Assembly: GCA_001643675.2 (NCBI GenBank) | Contig: LSRY02000004.1 | Coordinates: 1,060,001 to 1,124,000, forward strand | Origin: Monocercomonoides exilis | Taxonomy: Eukaryota > Preaxostyla > Oxymonadida > Polymastigidae | Direction: 5' to 3' | DNA: 64,000 nucleotides | Part shown: positions 46,029-59,800 of the stretch, piece by piece | Position numbering within the stretch: position 1 is the stretch's first letter | Layout of the letters: each line of letters opens with the position of its first letter | The notes under the pieces: model-generated | What the model saw: the letters and a program-made list of their open reading frames with translations, nothing else | Databases searched by the model: none | Told to the model about the DNA's origin: nothing | Program-made: the position numbers and the translations under genes

Positions 46029-47427
46029 TGGTTGACGGAAATAAAATTCCTTGAATATATTTTTTTGCATTGCTATTTTTCTTTTTAATTCATCTCTCCA
46101 AATTAAAAAAGTATTATTTGCGGAATAACAATCATTTTTTTCTCGTTTCAAAAAATTGAAAAAGAAAAACGAAAAAAACAATTTTCTTTATTTTTATTCC
46201 TTTTTTTATCCTCTCCAAATATCTTTCTCACAGACTTTCTGTTTAAGTCTCCTTTTGAAAGATTATCTCAGAATAATTTGTTTATTCATTCATAAAGTCA
46301 ATTCAGTCTTTCATATTAACATATGATAACTTTATTCACTATAAAAGCATCTCTACGTTTTTCTTAATTGTTTTGTAATTATTGAGCTTCTTTTTTGAAT
46401 ATCTAATAATCTTTGAATAATCACAATATATCTTGTGGATGAAATTGCAATAGTTTACTGGTCTGAGAAGATAAAACTTCAACAAAATGACAAAAAAGCT
46501 CCATCATATCATACGCTGGAGAAATGAAGAAGAAAATAAGATTATTTGCCAAGAAAAAAAAGATAATATTTCAACTGTTGAAGATAAAATCAAATAAATC
46601 AGATAAAACAAATCACACCAAAACATGAGTTTTTACACTTTTGTAATTCGTTGAAGCTTTTATCTCGCTCGCTTTATCAAAATGATGTTGTTTGTCATAT
46701 TCACTAAATTTGACGAATCATTTTCAATTGTGCAAATTTAGTCAGTCTGTTCAACTGAATTGTTTTGTTTTGTTTGCGAACTTATAAATGAATACTGTTG
46801 TTTTTCATTCAAATCATATTAAGTTCTTGGAATTATCATTATTGAAAAAAGGCAAAATCAACGATTAACTTGTTTATTCAACAAGAAATCTGGAAATTTC
46901 AATTAATAAACTTGAGAGATAATATTTTCCATCCCAGATAATAATAAACTTCAATTCCTGAAATAAATAAGTCGAATAATAAAAATCAAAAATATACAAA
47001 CTTGGAAAACATTGTGAAGCACGAAACATATTTATTCAGAAAAAAGATAATTCTCATTGTCCGACAACAATTTCAGTCTTTAAAAAATTGCTTCAAAACG
47101 AAAAAACAGAAATAATCGATTACAATTGTATTACTATGGGTGAAAGTTATTCATAATAGAAACACACTAGATTTCTACTTCATTTGTTTAGTTTTTAAGC
47201 AAAGACTTCTTCTTAAAGTTTTCTTCATCTGACTTTAAATGACGTCAGTGACTTGTGACTTCGGTGATGAGTCAAAATTCCGATTTCCGCTCACACGTCA
47301 GTGAAAATTGTGTTATGGATTTTCTGATTTGGAAGAATTTGAAAATTTATTTCTCAAAAGATGACTGAAAAAACAGCATTTTAAATAAAAAAATATAAAT
47401 TATTATCAGGATATAAATGAGAAATCT

Positions 47428-47428
<1 letters not shown>

Positions 47429-47475
<47 letters not shown>
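47429..47475. repeat. Homopolymer T run of 47 nt
   Basis: An uninterrupted run of 47 T residues lies just inside the right end of the 3.3 kb hAT-like element. It could be an assembly-sensitive homopolymer or the poly(A) of a minus-strand retro-insert; no gene is recognisable next to it. Confidence 0.9.
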
Positions 47476-47476
<1 letters not shown>

Positions 47477-47559
47477 TGACGTGGAAAAATCCGTCACGTC
47501 CTTCAAAAATCGAAAAGGTCACGTCAGATGTCATCACGTCACCCAGGGCTAATATGGTC

Positions 47560-50500
47560 CTAACAGTGAACTTGAAGAGATGGAAGTTTTTTTTAAAGAT
47601 CAGATCAGCACCATTTTAATATTTTTGAAATTGATTGTTAGAAATGTTTCTTTCTTCACAGAGGAGTTAAGAGGCAAAAAGGCGCAACATCTTAGAGTCA
47701 ATCAAATATGAGAAAATTTGGGAAAAGAGCTAATGTGCTGCAATTGATGTAAAAAAGAATGGAGCATTTGTTAATGAATTGCTTTTTTTCAATGTAGATA
47801 ATTGCAAATGGTTCCGGCAAAACGATAAGAAAAGACAATCAAATTATAGAGGAAAGAGAAGTGGGCTGCAGAGACGTTGAAACTTGGAAGAAATCAAAGA
47901 AACGGGACAAAGAGTTCGACAAACTATTTTCAGTGGCATTTGACGGGGCGAGTAACGAGATTGAAACGGCGAAGCAGTGCAGTCATCTAACACAGCATAT
48001 GGAGTTCATGAGGAAAATGATGAGAATTTTATTATCATTTTTTTGAAGATTACCGAAAGATTTTGGCCAAAAGAAAAAGTTAATGTGGGGCTTGCAGAGA
48101 ACAGGAAAGGGCGACAGAAGCGGATTTGAAAAGAATCATGAGCATGTGAATGGAGGAAAAGAGAAAAATCTCCAAAGCGTTTTTTTAAATTGGCAAGGCA
48201 GATGAAGAAGACGAACCATAATTGACTGCGAAACAGTTCAGCACGCTGAGCGTCATTCGTTTTTCTTCAAGCTCAGATGAAAATCCCCACCAAATGAACA
48301 ACTTACACTATCAGAGAAAATTGTTTCTCCTGGGTTTATTGGGCAGAGGAATAAAGAAAGATAAGGTTAGAGCACAACCCCGATGAAACTCAAAAGTTAT
48401 CCGCTGAGCAGATTGACAGATTTCTGATGAGAAACTCAAATACATGCACGATTGTCAGTGCGAACCTTTAATATCCACATTTGCGATACTGCTACCAACG
48501 CAATCGTATGATCCGTCGAATCAGATGAAACAGCCACACAGTGAAATCACTTCTCCATTTGCAAAAAATCTGAGGAAATCCTCTTCAGTAGCATCGTAAC
48601 CAACGCACAAATCATTATTATATTCGAAGCAAAATACGGAAATGAAGTTGGAGACTGCTTTATCTTCTGGTGAAGCATCTTTGGAAGCTTGTTTCAGCAG
48701 AATATATATGCTGCCTTATGACTCTTCATATTCTTCGTTTCTTTCAGAGCAAATTGTGCTCAAAAGAGAAGTGCTTCAAGTCCGATTACAGTCTTCTTGG
48801 TGGATATTGTGATGATTGGAGGATACGGAGAGAGCTAGATGGAGGATTTTATGGAAGGAAACGAAGAAGGCCCAGAAGCAGGTTATAATTCATGCATTAA
48901 TTTGAAGTGAGAATCAGAGATTTAAGAGTGGAGCATTGATGATGCTGCTGAGAATAGAAGAAAGAAAATAAAAGTGTAAAACAGACTTTGAAGAATAAGA
49001 AAAAGAAGGAGGAGGAGGAAAAAGAAAAGAGACAAGAATTGAAGAGGCTGAAAGGAGCGAGAGGGAGAGATAGAAAACGAAAATAGAAAAGAAAATTAGC
49101 ATTGGAAGAGATGAGATATTTGAGATTGGGGATACATCAGAAGAAGAGGACAAATGTCTGTTTGAAGCAGAAAAGATGAAAAGGAGGGGAAGTGTGACAA
49201 ACGGAAAAGAGGAAGAAGAGCACATATAATCGAGAAGTTATATTGTGGAGGCTGAAAAAGAAGTTGATAATATTATTTTGAAGGAAAGAAATGAGAGAGG
49301 GAGAATAACGAAGAATATTTTGAGGCAGGAAAAAGCAAGGGAAAAAGGAAAAAGAATTTGCACAGAAATGAATAAAAGAGTTTGATATTTGATGATGAGG
49401 ATAACAACGATAACGAAGAAAAGAAGCTGGCGTTGGAAAAAGGATAAGAGAAAAGAAGATTTTGTTAGAAAGTTGCTCGCTTCAATTGAGTGGAGAAAAG
49501 ATAATGGGAAATGAAGGAAGGAGGAAACACAGTGAAGGATCAAATAATGAATGTGAAGGGGAAGAAGGAAAAAGCTTTGATATTGCGGTGAACAGCGTGA
49601 AGGATGCAGATCTGAGCAAGGTTGGACTAGGAAAGCAGGTGAATATGGCTTTTGAAGGAAGCGAAAATCAAGTGAAACGGATGATGAATAAAGAAGAACT
49701 GAGAAGTTTTTGCTATTTAAGTTATTCGATACTGAAATGCAAGCATTTGGAATCAGAAAAAGAAAAGGATCTTTTTCGATTTCGAGCTTATTCCAAAATG
49801 AAAATAAATTGACCAATCCAATTACAACATGAGATTATTGGGATGTGTGAATGAAGGGGAAAATTACGGTGTGGGGGACTTATTAACGAAAAAAATAAAC
49901 AGGAAAAGAGCATCAAGGAATAACTGTGTTCGCTTTCTGGAAGGTTTTGAACACTAAAGAGCAGCTGAAGGATTCGAACGAAAGGCAAAGCTTTGCAACA
50001 AAATCAAAATCTGAAACGCAAAATATTCATTTGGAATTATTGATTTGTCTTTTGTTTATCAATGGCTTGACAGATTGAAGTTGAACTTGACTTTCTGATT
50101 TTAATAATTTCTTTTTTTAGCAAAAGAAGTTCTTCGCAATTGAACCGAAGATCGAAAGGTTTGCACGAAGGAAAAGAAGATAGTCTTGTGCAATAATTTT
50201 TGCAAAAAAAAAGCTCTCGCGCTGTTGAAAAATGAAACTGCAACAGTTGCACAAAGTTTATTCAACTTCAACATTCATTTTCAAACATTTTTGTGCTTCG
50301 CTTTTCAATCTTTAACGTGCGCTCTTCGTTTGATGCTTTAAGCGATTGTTGTTTGTTCATTGTGCATTCGCCTAAATCATACAAACAAGCAGTTTGAAAA
50401 ACAGAAACAGAAAAGATAACTCTTGGAAGCACTCTTTTCAGAAGCTTATTTTTTATTGGTCAGAAAACCATTCATCATCTTCAGAAAATATAAAATAATA

Positions 50501-50898
50501 AAGAAAATAAAGAAAACGAAAAGAATTGCATCACACAATCAAATACCCACACCCAATCAAGACCAAAACCTGGCAATAAACTCAAAGAGGAAAAAATGGA
50601 ACAAGAAAGATTCAGAAAGTGATTGGAAATGAATTGCCGCAAACTGAAAAAATGTTTTTTTGATTTCGTTCAAACAGTATTTGCATGGCTTTTGCAAAGT
50701 TCAGCTTGAACTCAGCTCGATATTTCCGAAAGAGCAATAGACTGAATATCCGAGACTTCCACAAGCATCAAAATAAAACCGTTTTCAGATGAGCCGTCTT
50801 CGTATCAGAAAAGATCTCATTTCATCATTTGAGTCTCTTTCATTGACAAATATTATTTATGCTTTTTGAAGAAGATGCAGTTGAAGCCATTTGTACAC
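47560..50898 (+). other. Decayed coding sequence, no intact gene
   Basis: About 3.3 kb of plus-strand fragments with many stops. Coherent pieces include VTNAQIIIIFEAKYGNEVGD (about 48600), VRTFNIHICDTATNAIV (about 48460), a charged helical stretch (EIGDTSEEEDKCLFEAEKMK, about 49120) and a 116-codon ORF at 49462-49812 (KSFDIAVNSVKDADLSKVGL). No family was recognised. These may be one or two dead host genes lying downstream of the 3.3 kb element. A long minus-strand ORF at 49238-49816 is the shadow of this A/G-rich DNA. Confidence 0.4.
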
Positions 50899-53800
50899 CT
50901 ACAATGATATGAGCGAGCTGCATGAATCAGGGATCTGTGAGTTGCACTCAGATGGCATCTGATAATCAACTGCATCAGCGATGGTCATAACCATCACCCC
51001 TTCTGGAAAGTGCTGGAAGAACTCCTTCTTCAAATCATTAAGTGTCGGCCGATCATTTGGCTGTTGGCACAATATGCATTTAACAGTGTCACTCAAAGAC
51101 GAGCTTTCAACAACCTCTGGTTTTGGTTTTTCTCCATTCATAATCTTCTGCCCCGCCACCTCAGCCTCATACTCTCCAAATGGGATCTTCAGCGTCAAGC
51201 ACTCCCACAGCATCATCCCGATCGAAAAGGCAACAGATTCCTTTGTTGCCCCCATCTTCTTGTTGATCAACAGCTCTGGCGCCTTCCACCTCAGGCACTC
51301 TTTTTTGAAATTATCATCTTCATCTTCAAAGGCTGATGAGGGCAGAGAGTCACTTTCATCATCATCATCGCTTGCAGATGTCACAACAGTTGATGAAGAG
51401 ATGGATGATGAGTCCGAATCATCAGAAGAGAAGTCAGAGTGCATCGCAATGCAGATGACCATATGTTCCGAGAACAACACAATGTGAGGACTCAGATTGG
51501 CAAGTGAAGAGAGTGGATTGTCCATTTCATCAAACGAGTGGAGCGCAAGATTGGCCACCCAGAACAGGATTTGGACAGCTGTATATTCTCTCTCCTGAAA
51601 GGTGCTAATTGCCATCTCTTTCTTCTCATTCCTTCCATGAAGCAACATGAACAGTGAATCTCTCAAATCCACAATCAGCTTCTCGTGAGGGGATGAGCAG
51701 GCCATTGCATCTACCAGATTCGACATGGATGAAGTTGTGGGGCACAGACTCTCCGATCGAACAAATGTGGATTCTGTGTCTGAAGTGTCTGTGGTTGAAG
51801 TGGATGAGATGGATGGTGAAGGTATTCTTTTCCTTATCTCTTCTTCTTCTTCCTTCTCATCGAACTTCTCCAATACCCATTCTGGAATCTTGTCTGAGTC
51901 TTTTCCAAGAATGTATTCAGTCGAACCACTCTCACTCAGCAAATGCTCCGATGACTCGGAATGCCCCAAGCTTTTCTCGTACGCCCTCTTCTTTATCCTC
52001 TCTTCATTCTTCTTCTCTGCCTCTCTCTCTGCTCTCCTCCACTGCTCCTCTGGCGACATCTCCATCGTCACCATCTCAAATGCTTTTGGGTCCTTCTTCA
52101 CTGTGTCTTCCACAATCACCTCCAGCTCTTCTGTTCGTCTCTTTTGTTTTCTCCATCTGACTGCCAATATCACAGAAACAATGATTACAAACAATAAAAC
52201 AACAACTAAAACAACAACAGCAATCGGCCAAAATGATTTTCCTTCTTTTCCTCCCTCAACAATTCTTCCATCTCCTTTTATTTCAGATTCGCTTCTGTTC
52301 TTCAGAACAAACGATTCGGTTGATGAAGGAGAGTCTATTCTTCCAAACAGAATGCACACAGACACTTCTGCCTCTTCTGGAGCCGAGCGGATGGCGCCTG
52401 ATGGCAGCACCCCCACAGCCTCGCCCTCACCTGCAAATCCGTCTGCCTCGAACTGGTGAGCTGCCATCGACGAGGCTGACCCAACAGTGGTTGCCATCTG
52501 GAACCACAGGTTGCACGGCAAGAGAAGCGATCCGTGGAACTTCAATGCTGTCTCGCCTCCATCGTCTTCAGCCTCCACACCATCCAGTCGCGGAATAAAG
52601 AAAACAGATTCTCTTTCTTCAGCCATCCCTCCCACAGTGCACCCTTCATTCAGAATCCACATCGAGGTGTTGGGCAGCACCCCATCTCCGCCTTTCAAAC
52701 TCAACACATCCAGCGATCCTGCATCTCCACACACAATGTTTCTTCTTGCTGATGGGTATCCTTCGATTGATGGATTATTGTTCGCAAACTCTCCTTTCTC
52801 GATGGTTGTGCTCCCTCCACACACAGACAGGCCTCCTTCAGGCGAGTTGGCAAAGGAGGTGTCTTTCATCGCTGCTGTGCTGCTCGCAATCTCCACAAGA
52901 GATCCATTCCATCTGCATATTTCATCTCTCTCAAATACTTCTTTCTCTTTCATTAGTTCGTTTTCCTCAAGAGCACCCACAAACATGCATGAGTCCAAGC
53001 TCAAGCTTGTGCACTTACAAAAAGATGCTTCAACACCTTGAGTGCTTTTTGACTCACATACCACAAACGAACAGTTTTGCAATGCAATCTTCCCTTCTCC
53101 ATCTTCGCATTCCACTCCACATGCTCCTTCACTTGTTCTGCTGATATTACTGAACTTCGATAACATCACATCCACTCTTTTCTCATCACCTCTCAGCTGC
53201 TTTCTTCCTTTCTCATTTGGTGACCTCCCATAATTCACATTTCCTCCTTCTCTCAACACATTAACAACAGGCCCATCTTCAATCCTTACATCCACCACAT
53301 CAAGTTCCTTAACATTCATCTCTCCATTCCTCAAGAAAATCAACCCATTCATACTCTCACCTTGCTCCACCACAACTTCTGATAACTTCACCTCACACTC
53401 AACACATTCAACAAGTGAAGCGCACACAAACTGTGAAACAATCAATCCAGTTATTGTGACTGATGATCTTTCTCCATGCATCAGCGTTGGCATTCGGCAC
53501 TCATTGTATCCTTCAGCTGGCTTCACCCAACATTCACTCATTGATAGTGTCCCCTCCTCCACACAAAATATCTGCTCGTGTTCTGTTGGAATGACTTCTG
53601 GAATCTCAAAGCTGATTCTCTCCACACTCACATTCACCTTGCACTCCACAACACAACCTTTCTCTTTCCTCGCCAATCTGCTCATCCCGACTGTTGCCCT
53701 GCTTCCCTTTGCCAGCAGTGTGAGATTCTCCAGCTTGATCTCAGTTTCCACTTCACTTGCCTCATCCACCACAACTCGCGTTCCATACTCGTGCACAATG

Positions 53801-56800
53801 TGTTTCAGCCCATATCCCAGCGTTTCACAGCACTTGTCTTCTTTCCCACACTGTCTGTTGTTCTCCCCGCCTTTTGCTCCTCCAGAGCTCACAAAGATCG
53901 TTGACGACTGATATATCGTGATGAATGGCATCAAGTCTGTGTCTTCCCTGTGATCTGTTGTGTCTGATCCTGATATCATGTGCGCCTGCCCAGAAATGCC
54001 TCTCAAATCCATCACAAATTGTGTTTCGTTGATCTGTGAAGAGATGTTGCGGCAAGCAACAAAAATGTGCCTCCCAATATATGCTGTGTTCCCTTCGAAC
54101 TTATCTCCCTCAAACACAAAGTCCAACGCCCCATCAACCTCTGCCCCAACATACACACCTCCTCCACGCCCACTGATCCCAGAGCATCCACACTGCACCA
54201 CGCTGCATTCACTCACACAGAGCCAGCCCCCAGCGCTCATCTGCCAGCACATCCCTCCTCCTTTTGTGCTTCTTCCACATTTGCACCCCTCCACTTTCGT
54301 TCCATTCACCTCTGCCCCAACACTCACCTCTCCCTCGCTCTTCACCACAACCGCATCACTCCCTTCTCCATCCACCCATCCAATGCTCGAGTTCACAATC
54401 CCAATCCCTGCCTCTCGATCTACAATATTCACTTTTCTTTCATCTGCTTCCATCCCAGCACTCACAGATATTAATGCCCCACTTTTCACTTTGCATCCTT
54501 CCACTTTCAGTTCTTCTACAACACATCTGCACCCACTCTCAACAACAAATATCCCATTGCATACACTTTCTCTTTCCATCTCAATGCCCTTTCCCTTCAG
54601 CTCTCCTTTTATCAGGTGGACAAAAACAATCTCTCCAACAAATTCATTTTCTTCAATTCTCAATGCGCATCTTGTGAGTGACAGAACACCTTCATTGTTT
54701 GCTATTATTGTTGCTCTCAAACACTCTTCAGCCTTCACAACATCAAATCGGATCACTTCAAATTCTGCATTCTTGCTGTTCACCAGTCCCACGCCTTCCA
54801 TCCTCTGTTTCACTTCAACAACAATTGTTGCTTTCGCATCCTCCTCAATCAATGTTTCTCCATGTGCCTCTATCTTTATTCCAGACACATCAAGCTTGTC
54901 GTCCATCATCGTTTTCTTTTTGATCTTGATCATTCTCTCTTCTTCACAGTCCTCAATATGCATCAGCCCTTGCCACAAGCTCATGCACGGATCTTCAATG
55001 CTCCCACATCTCATCACATCATATCCATCTTCTGCAACATGCACGATTCTGTCCTTGAACATAATAACAAAGCGCAATAAATCAGTGCGTGCGAAAACAC
55101 TGTCATTCCCCACAAATCCATTTCTGTCGTCACTCCAATTCCCAACATCAAACAAGAACGAATTCACACTCACACAGCCGTTCAGCTTCGATGCAAATAT
55201 GAACATGTTTCTTCCAACAGTTGCTTTGTTCCCTTGCATCTCGCATCCCTCGCCAAATATGAACGGCTTCTCTGCCTCGTTTCCCTGGCAGTCCATCCAC
55301 AAAAACCCTCCTTTCCCTCCTTCTCCATCGCATCTACATGATTTCATTTTTGTGTTGTTCATCTTCATCTCTTTACCATTCTCAATCACCACCCTCATCA
55401 CCCCTCCTTCTCCTGAAACTGTTCTTCCGCATTCTGAAAATTTGCACCCATCAACCACAATGCTTCCCTGAATAGAAAACCCTGTCTCTGCCATTTCAAT
55501 CATTGACATCTCACATTCTCTCAGCCTCGCAATTCCACCCTCTACAACCATTATTGCATATTTCCTCTCCCCAGTTCCATCTCCCACAAATGTGCATTTC
55601 TCAATCTCGACTTCAGCATTTTCTTCACCTTCTGCTGTTGATCTCGATAGAATCACAGCATTTATATCATGCACAAACTCGATTGGCAGCCCTATCTCCA
55701 TCCCTCTCATCAGCATGCTTGCTGTGTTTCCAAGAACAGAACTGCCTTCTTCTCGCTCAATCATCGATTTCACTGTCAGTCTCGCACTTTCCGCTCCTTC
55801 ATTCTTCACAATTTCATATGTGCTCATATCGTACATGTCTTCTATCTCAGCAATTCCACTCACCTTCAGCGTCTTCTTCCCTTCCCATTGCTCTGCATTC
55901 TTGTATCCTCTCAAAAGTGTCTTGCACGGATGCTCTCCACTTCCACATCCAATAACATCAATACCAGTCCTGCTCACATCCACCACGCCTCCAATATATT
56001 CCTTCAGAAACAGATCCAATGAAACAGCTCTTTCTTTGAAATATCCTTTGTCAATCCCTTCCATTCCGATACTCTCCCCTTCTCTCCCTCTGATATCCAC
56101 AAATTTCTCCTTCACAACTCCCACAACCAGATCGTCACACTCCACAAAAACATCCTTCCCTTCTGCTGCACTGTTCCCTCCAAACTCAATATCATTCAGC
56201 GCATAGTCGATCTTCGATCCTGCACATCCATAAAGAAATATCCCTCCTCCTCTTTCTTGTGCAGAACATCCATTCACTTTCCATCCATCCAATTTAAACA
56301 CTGATGCAACACTAAGCTCCGACCTTATCCCACCTCCACCACTCTGTTCTTCACCCACAGAACATCCACTCATTGTGCAATTCCTCCCTTCCATTGTTAT
56401 CCCATTTCCTCCTCCAAACGCAAAGCATCCCCCATCCCCTGTCCTTCGTTTCATCCCAACAACACTCACATTCTCCATCTCCACGTTCCAGCTTCCGCTC
56501 CATGTCCCAAATCCACTTTCGCATCCTTCCTTTCCCTCGAACTCACAATTGTGAATATGACTCTTTCCACTTGACGATACAACCACAATTCCATCAACTC
56601 CTGTTGATCCAACGCCCTTGCATATAATTCCGTCCATCTCCAACTCTCCTTCTCCTTTTACCGACAGCATCCTATTTCTACCAAAGATCACATGCTTTCC
56701 CTCCACTATTTCGCAATTCCTCATCACCAGTTTTCCTCCAGTCACTCGAACATATTCATAATCCACAGCAGTCACACTTTTCATCATCCTCATTTTGTTA

Positions 56801-59800
56801 TTTTCCATTGCCAGCGTTTTGTCCATCACCTCAACAAATGCCTCTCTTCCACAGAGTGACTCCTTCAGAACCAGTGTCATCTTCAAAATTTGAGTATCAG
56901 CTGAAAGCATGAGAAGTGCATCCTGTTGTTTTTCGATGTCTGAACCAACAACAATTTCACTCCACTCATTCACTGTGTCAAGTACAAAACTACCACCAAC
57001 GATAACTGCCTCCTCATCGAGCTTATATCCTTCTCTCATCCGAATTCTGTGCCCTTCTACTGAACCAACTGCATCAATCGCTCCTTGGATTGTCCGACAT
57101 GCAAACATTTCACTTCCACACCTGCTGAAATCATACACCCCTTCTTCGCTTCCCACAATTGTTGGCACACTCACTTCTCTCAGATACACCACGAGAGCTA
57201 TCACCAGCTTTTCATTTGCCGTGCTCCTCTCAAACCCACTCAGCTCATTATACACATCCATATTCGGCTGAAGCCCAAGTGTTGTTGTGTTAATCACCTT
57301 CTGTAAATCATCTGCACTCACAAACATGTTCTTCCCAGCCCTCGCCTCACAATTCGAAAATCCAACATTTTTCACCACAAAGTCTCTCATCCCCTCGCAG
57401 ACATATAAATACACTCCTCCTCCATATCCTCCTCCACTATTCCCTCTTGTTTCTGATCCTCCTGCACTGCATGACTCAAACATCGTCTTCTTATCAGAAC
57501 TAGTCATGTTCCCAATCCCCACCCTGCTTCCCATCTTCATCTCTAGCCACAATGCCCCACCGTTCCCACTCAAACATCTGCAGCCTTCAAATGAAATACC
57601 GTTCAGCTCCATTTCCTTTCCATCCTCCACAACTCCACAAAACACACTCCCATCTCCTTCACTTCGTTCAATCCCCAAAAACATGCTCGCTTCAATTCTT
57701 GCAGTTCCAGCTGCACCAATTCTCACCATCTCCTGTTTGCTCTTCATCCATTTCATCGTAACATTGTTGCATGTCAACTCTCCATCACCAATCTCAATAA
57801 CACTTTTCTCAAACACTTCTGCTTGCTCATCCCCTTCTGTGCTCCTTTCACTCTTCAATACTGCATCTCGAAGCTCTGCGACTCCTGCTCTCCCTTCAAT
57901 CTTGAGCAGATGCGATCCTTTCCACAATCCAGAATTGTGAACCAGACATATCTTCACTATGACCAGCTTTCCACTTGTGATCTTCATCCCAGCACCTCCC
58001 TCAGCTCTTAGCTCCATGCTCGTCGATCTTGCTCCGCTGCCTTCAAATTTCATACCCATTGCATTCACTTCCAGCGTAGCATCACCATATATCCCTTCTC
58101 CAAACACAAACTCTTGCATTTCTTTCCTCACATCAGACATCCACAGTGAATGGTTCAAAGTTTTGCATGGTCTAACAGCTGTTCCACATATCCACTCGTC
58201 TTTTCCATTCCCACAGTCTGCATGCACTTTTTCAACAAACAAAGGAATCCAGTCATCACTCGCTGAACCTCCTTCAATCACCACTCTTCGACTTGTCAAA
58301 TTCGATGAAAGCGAACGGCACCCCACAAAGCAATCGGAATTTATCACACTCGCATATTGGGATGATGCATAGAAATCATGCCCTTCTATCGCTGTATTGT
58401 TATTAAACAAACAAAAATTCATGCTAAATGCTGATGGAGTGTTTGATGTGATTGATATGCATGAAAATCCTCCCCCTTTTGCCTGATATGCAGTGTTGTT
58501 TTTGAAAAGGCAATTCGTAATTGTTGCTGGATTTGAGCCCTGATCTTGTAAAGCTCCTCCTTTAACAGTTCCTCTTGTTGTTCCATTCACAAAACAGCAC
58601 GACTCAAAAAGCGATTTCTGACCGTTTCTGAAGTGAGCACAATTTCCTCCATCGGTATCCCAGCATGATGAAAAGTTTAACCCAACATATGTTCCTTGTT
58701 TTGCATACAACAATGTTGTGCCTCCTGTATGTCCATTTGACCAACAGAAAGAAAATGTGCAGTTTGTGATATTTTGAATCCCTTGATTCAAAAGAATTGC
58801 CCCATCATTAACAAAGCTCCAACATCTCTTAAAGAGTGAAAATAAAGTCACAAAAGTTGAAAATGATAATAAAAGAGCTTCAACAAAATTAATAAAAAGA
58901 ATGAGCATACCACAAAATCACAACGAATAATTGTTGATGATCCACTTGAAGAGTGATCAATTGCACCACCATTGCTTCCAGTCAAATCAGTGAAAATACA
59001 ATCAACAAATTCAGTATCTCCTTCTTTTGTCTCATATCTTTTCGTTATTTCTGTTTTTGAGCTTTTCTCAAATGTGCTGTTAAATGCCTCAAACATTCCG
59101 CTCTGCATCGTCAATCCTTCAAATATGCTTCCATAATATGTATTGTCCACAGAAGAAAACTTGCTGTTCCTTACCAAGTATTCTCCTCCAAGGATGTTTT
59201 CTTTCAGGCTTTGTGGACAAATATTTTGTTCAGCATTTGAATGTGATATATTCTCAAATGTGCATCCACTCACAAGCACACCCTGTGAATCAGAACTTCC
59301 AACAAAAGGTTCAGTTCCATCAACGCAGAATGAGAAGAAATGACAGAAACTCAATTCCAAAAAGGAAAAGCCTTCAAAACAGTTTTTTGTTCTCCTATCA
59401 TGCTGGAGGCTAGGTACAAAAGCATTCAATTTCTCAGTGGCAAGTGTAGCATTCGAAAAAACAGTTCTTCCTCCAAAACTCTCCACAATCCATTTCCCTT
59501 GACTTTTTTCATTGGAAATTCGACAATCTTCAATTCTGGCACTTGAGAGCGAATCAATCAGAAATAAGCAGTTTCTGCTTGACTGATAAAGATTCATCGC
59601 TCTTAATTCTATCGATGAGTTCTTTTCTTCAAAACTTCCATAAATGAAACTTCTTTCTTTTTTTAACTTCTCATTTTCAATACATTCTTTTTTATTCTTT
59701 GCTTTTATCTTCAAGTTCGATTGAGAAAAGTCTTCAAAGCCCTGCAAGAAAGTCGAAAAAGTGTCTTTTGTATATTGTTGTTCTTTCAGATGTATTTGAT

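Larger units (their letters stand above)
44237..47551. mobile_element. Non-autonomous hAT-like element (3.3 kb) with TIR TAGCCCTGGGTGACGTGA
   Basis: The left end TAGCCCTGGGTGACGTGA is mirrored by the right end TCACGTCACCCAGGGCTA. Both are flanked by the identical 8-mer ATATGGTC (44229-44236 and 47552-47559). Multiple GACGT/ACGTCA motifs cluster inside both ends (for example 44247-44280, 47235-47310, 47476-47541). The 8-bp duplication fits hAT, but the termini differ from the TAGGCC family, so this is a second family in the window. No transposase is encoded. Coding relics of unknown origin lie at about 45330-46028, a nested MITE at 44792-45034 and a 47-nt T run at 47429-47475. Confidence 0.82.

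Noticed and set aside
49238-49816. 192-codon minus-strand ORF rich in Phe/Leu/Ser
   Set aside because: Complement of purine-rich relic coding on the plus strand; composition is typical of a shadow frame.
49930-50000. Possible tRNA B-box (TTCGAATCC on the minus strand)
   Set aside because: No matching A-box, anticodon arm or acceptor pairing could be drawn around it.
53960-55471. 503-codon plus-strand ORF antisense to the receptor gene
   Set aside because: It is the shadow of the receptor exon; the plus-strand translation is Ser/His/Leu-rich without any domain, whereas the minus strand carries repeated beta-helix modules.
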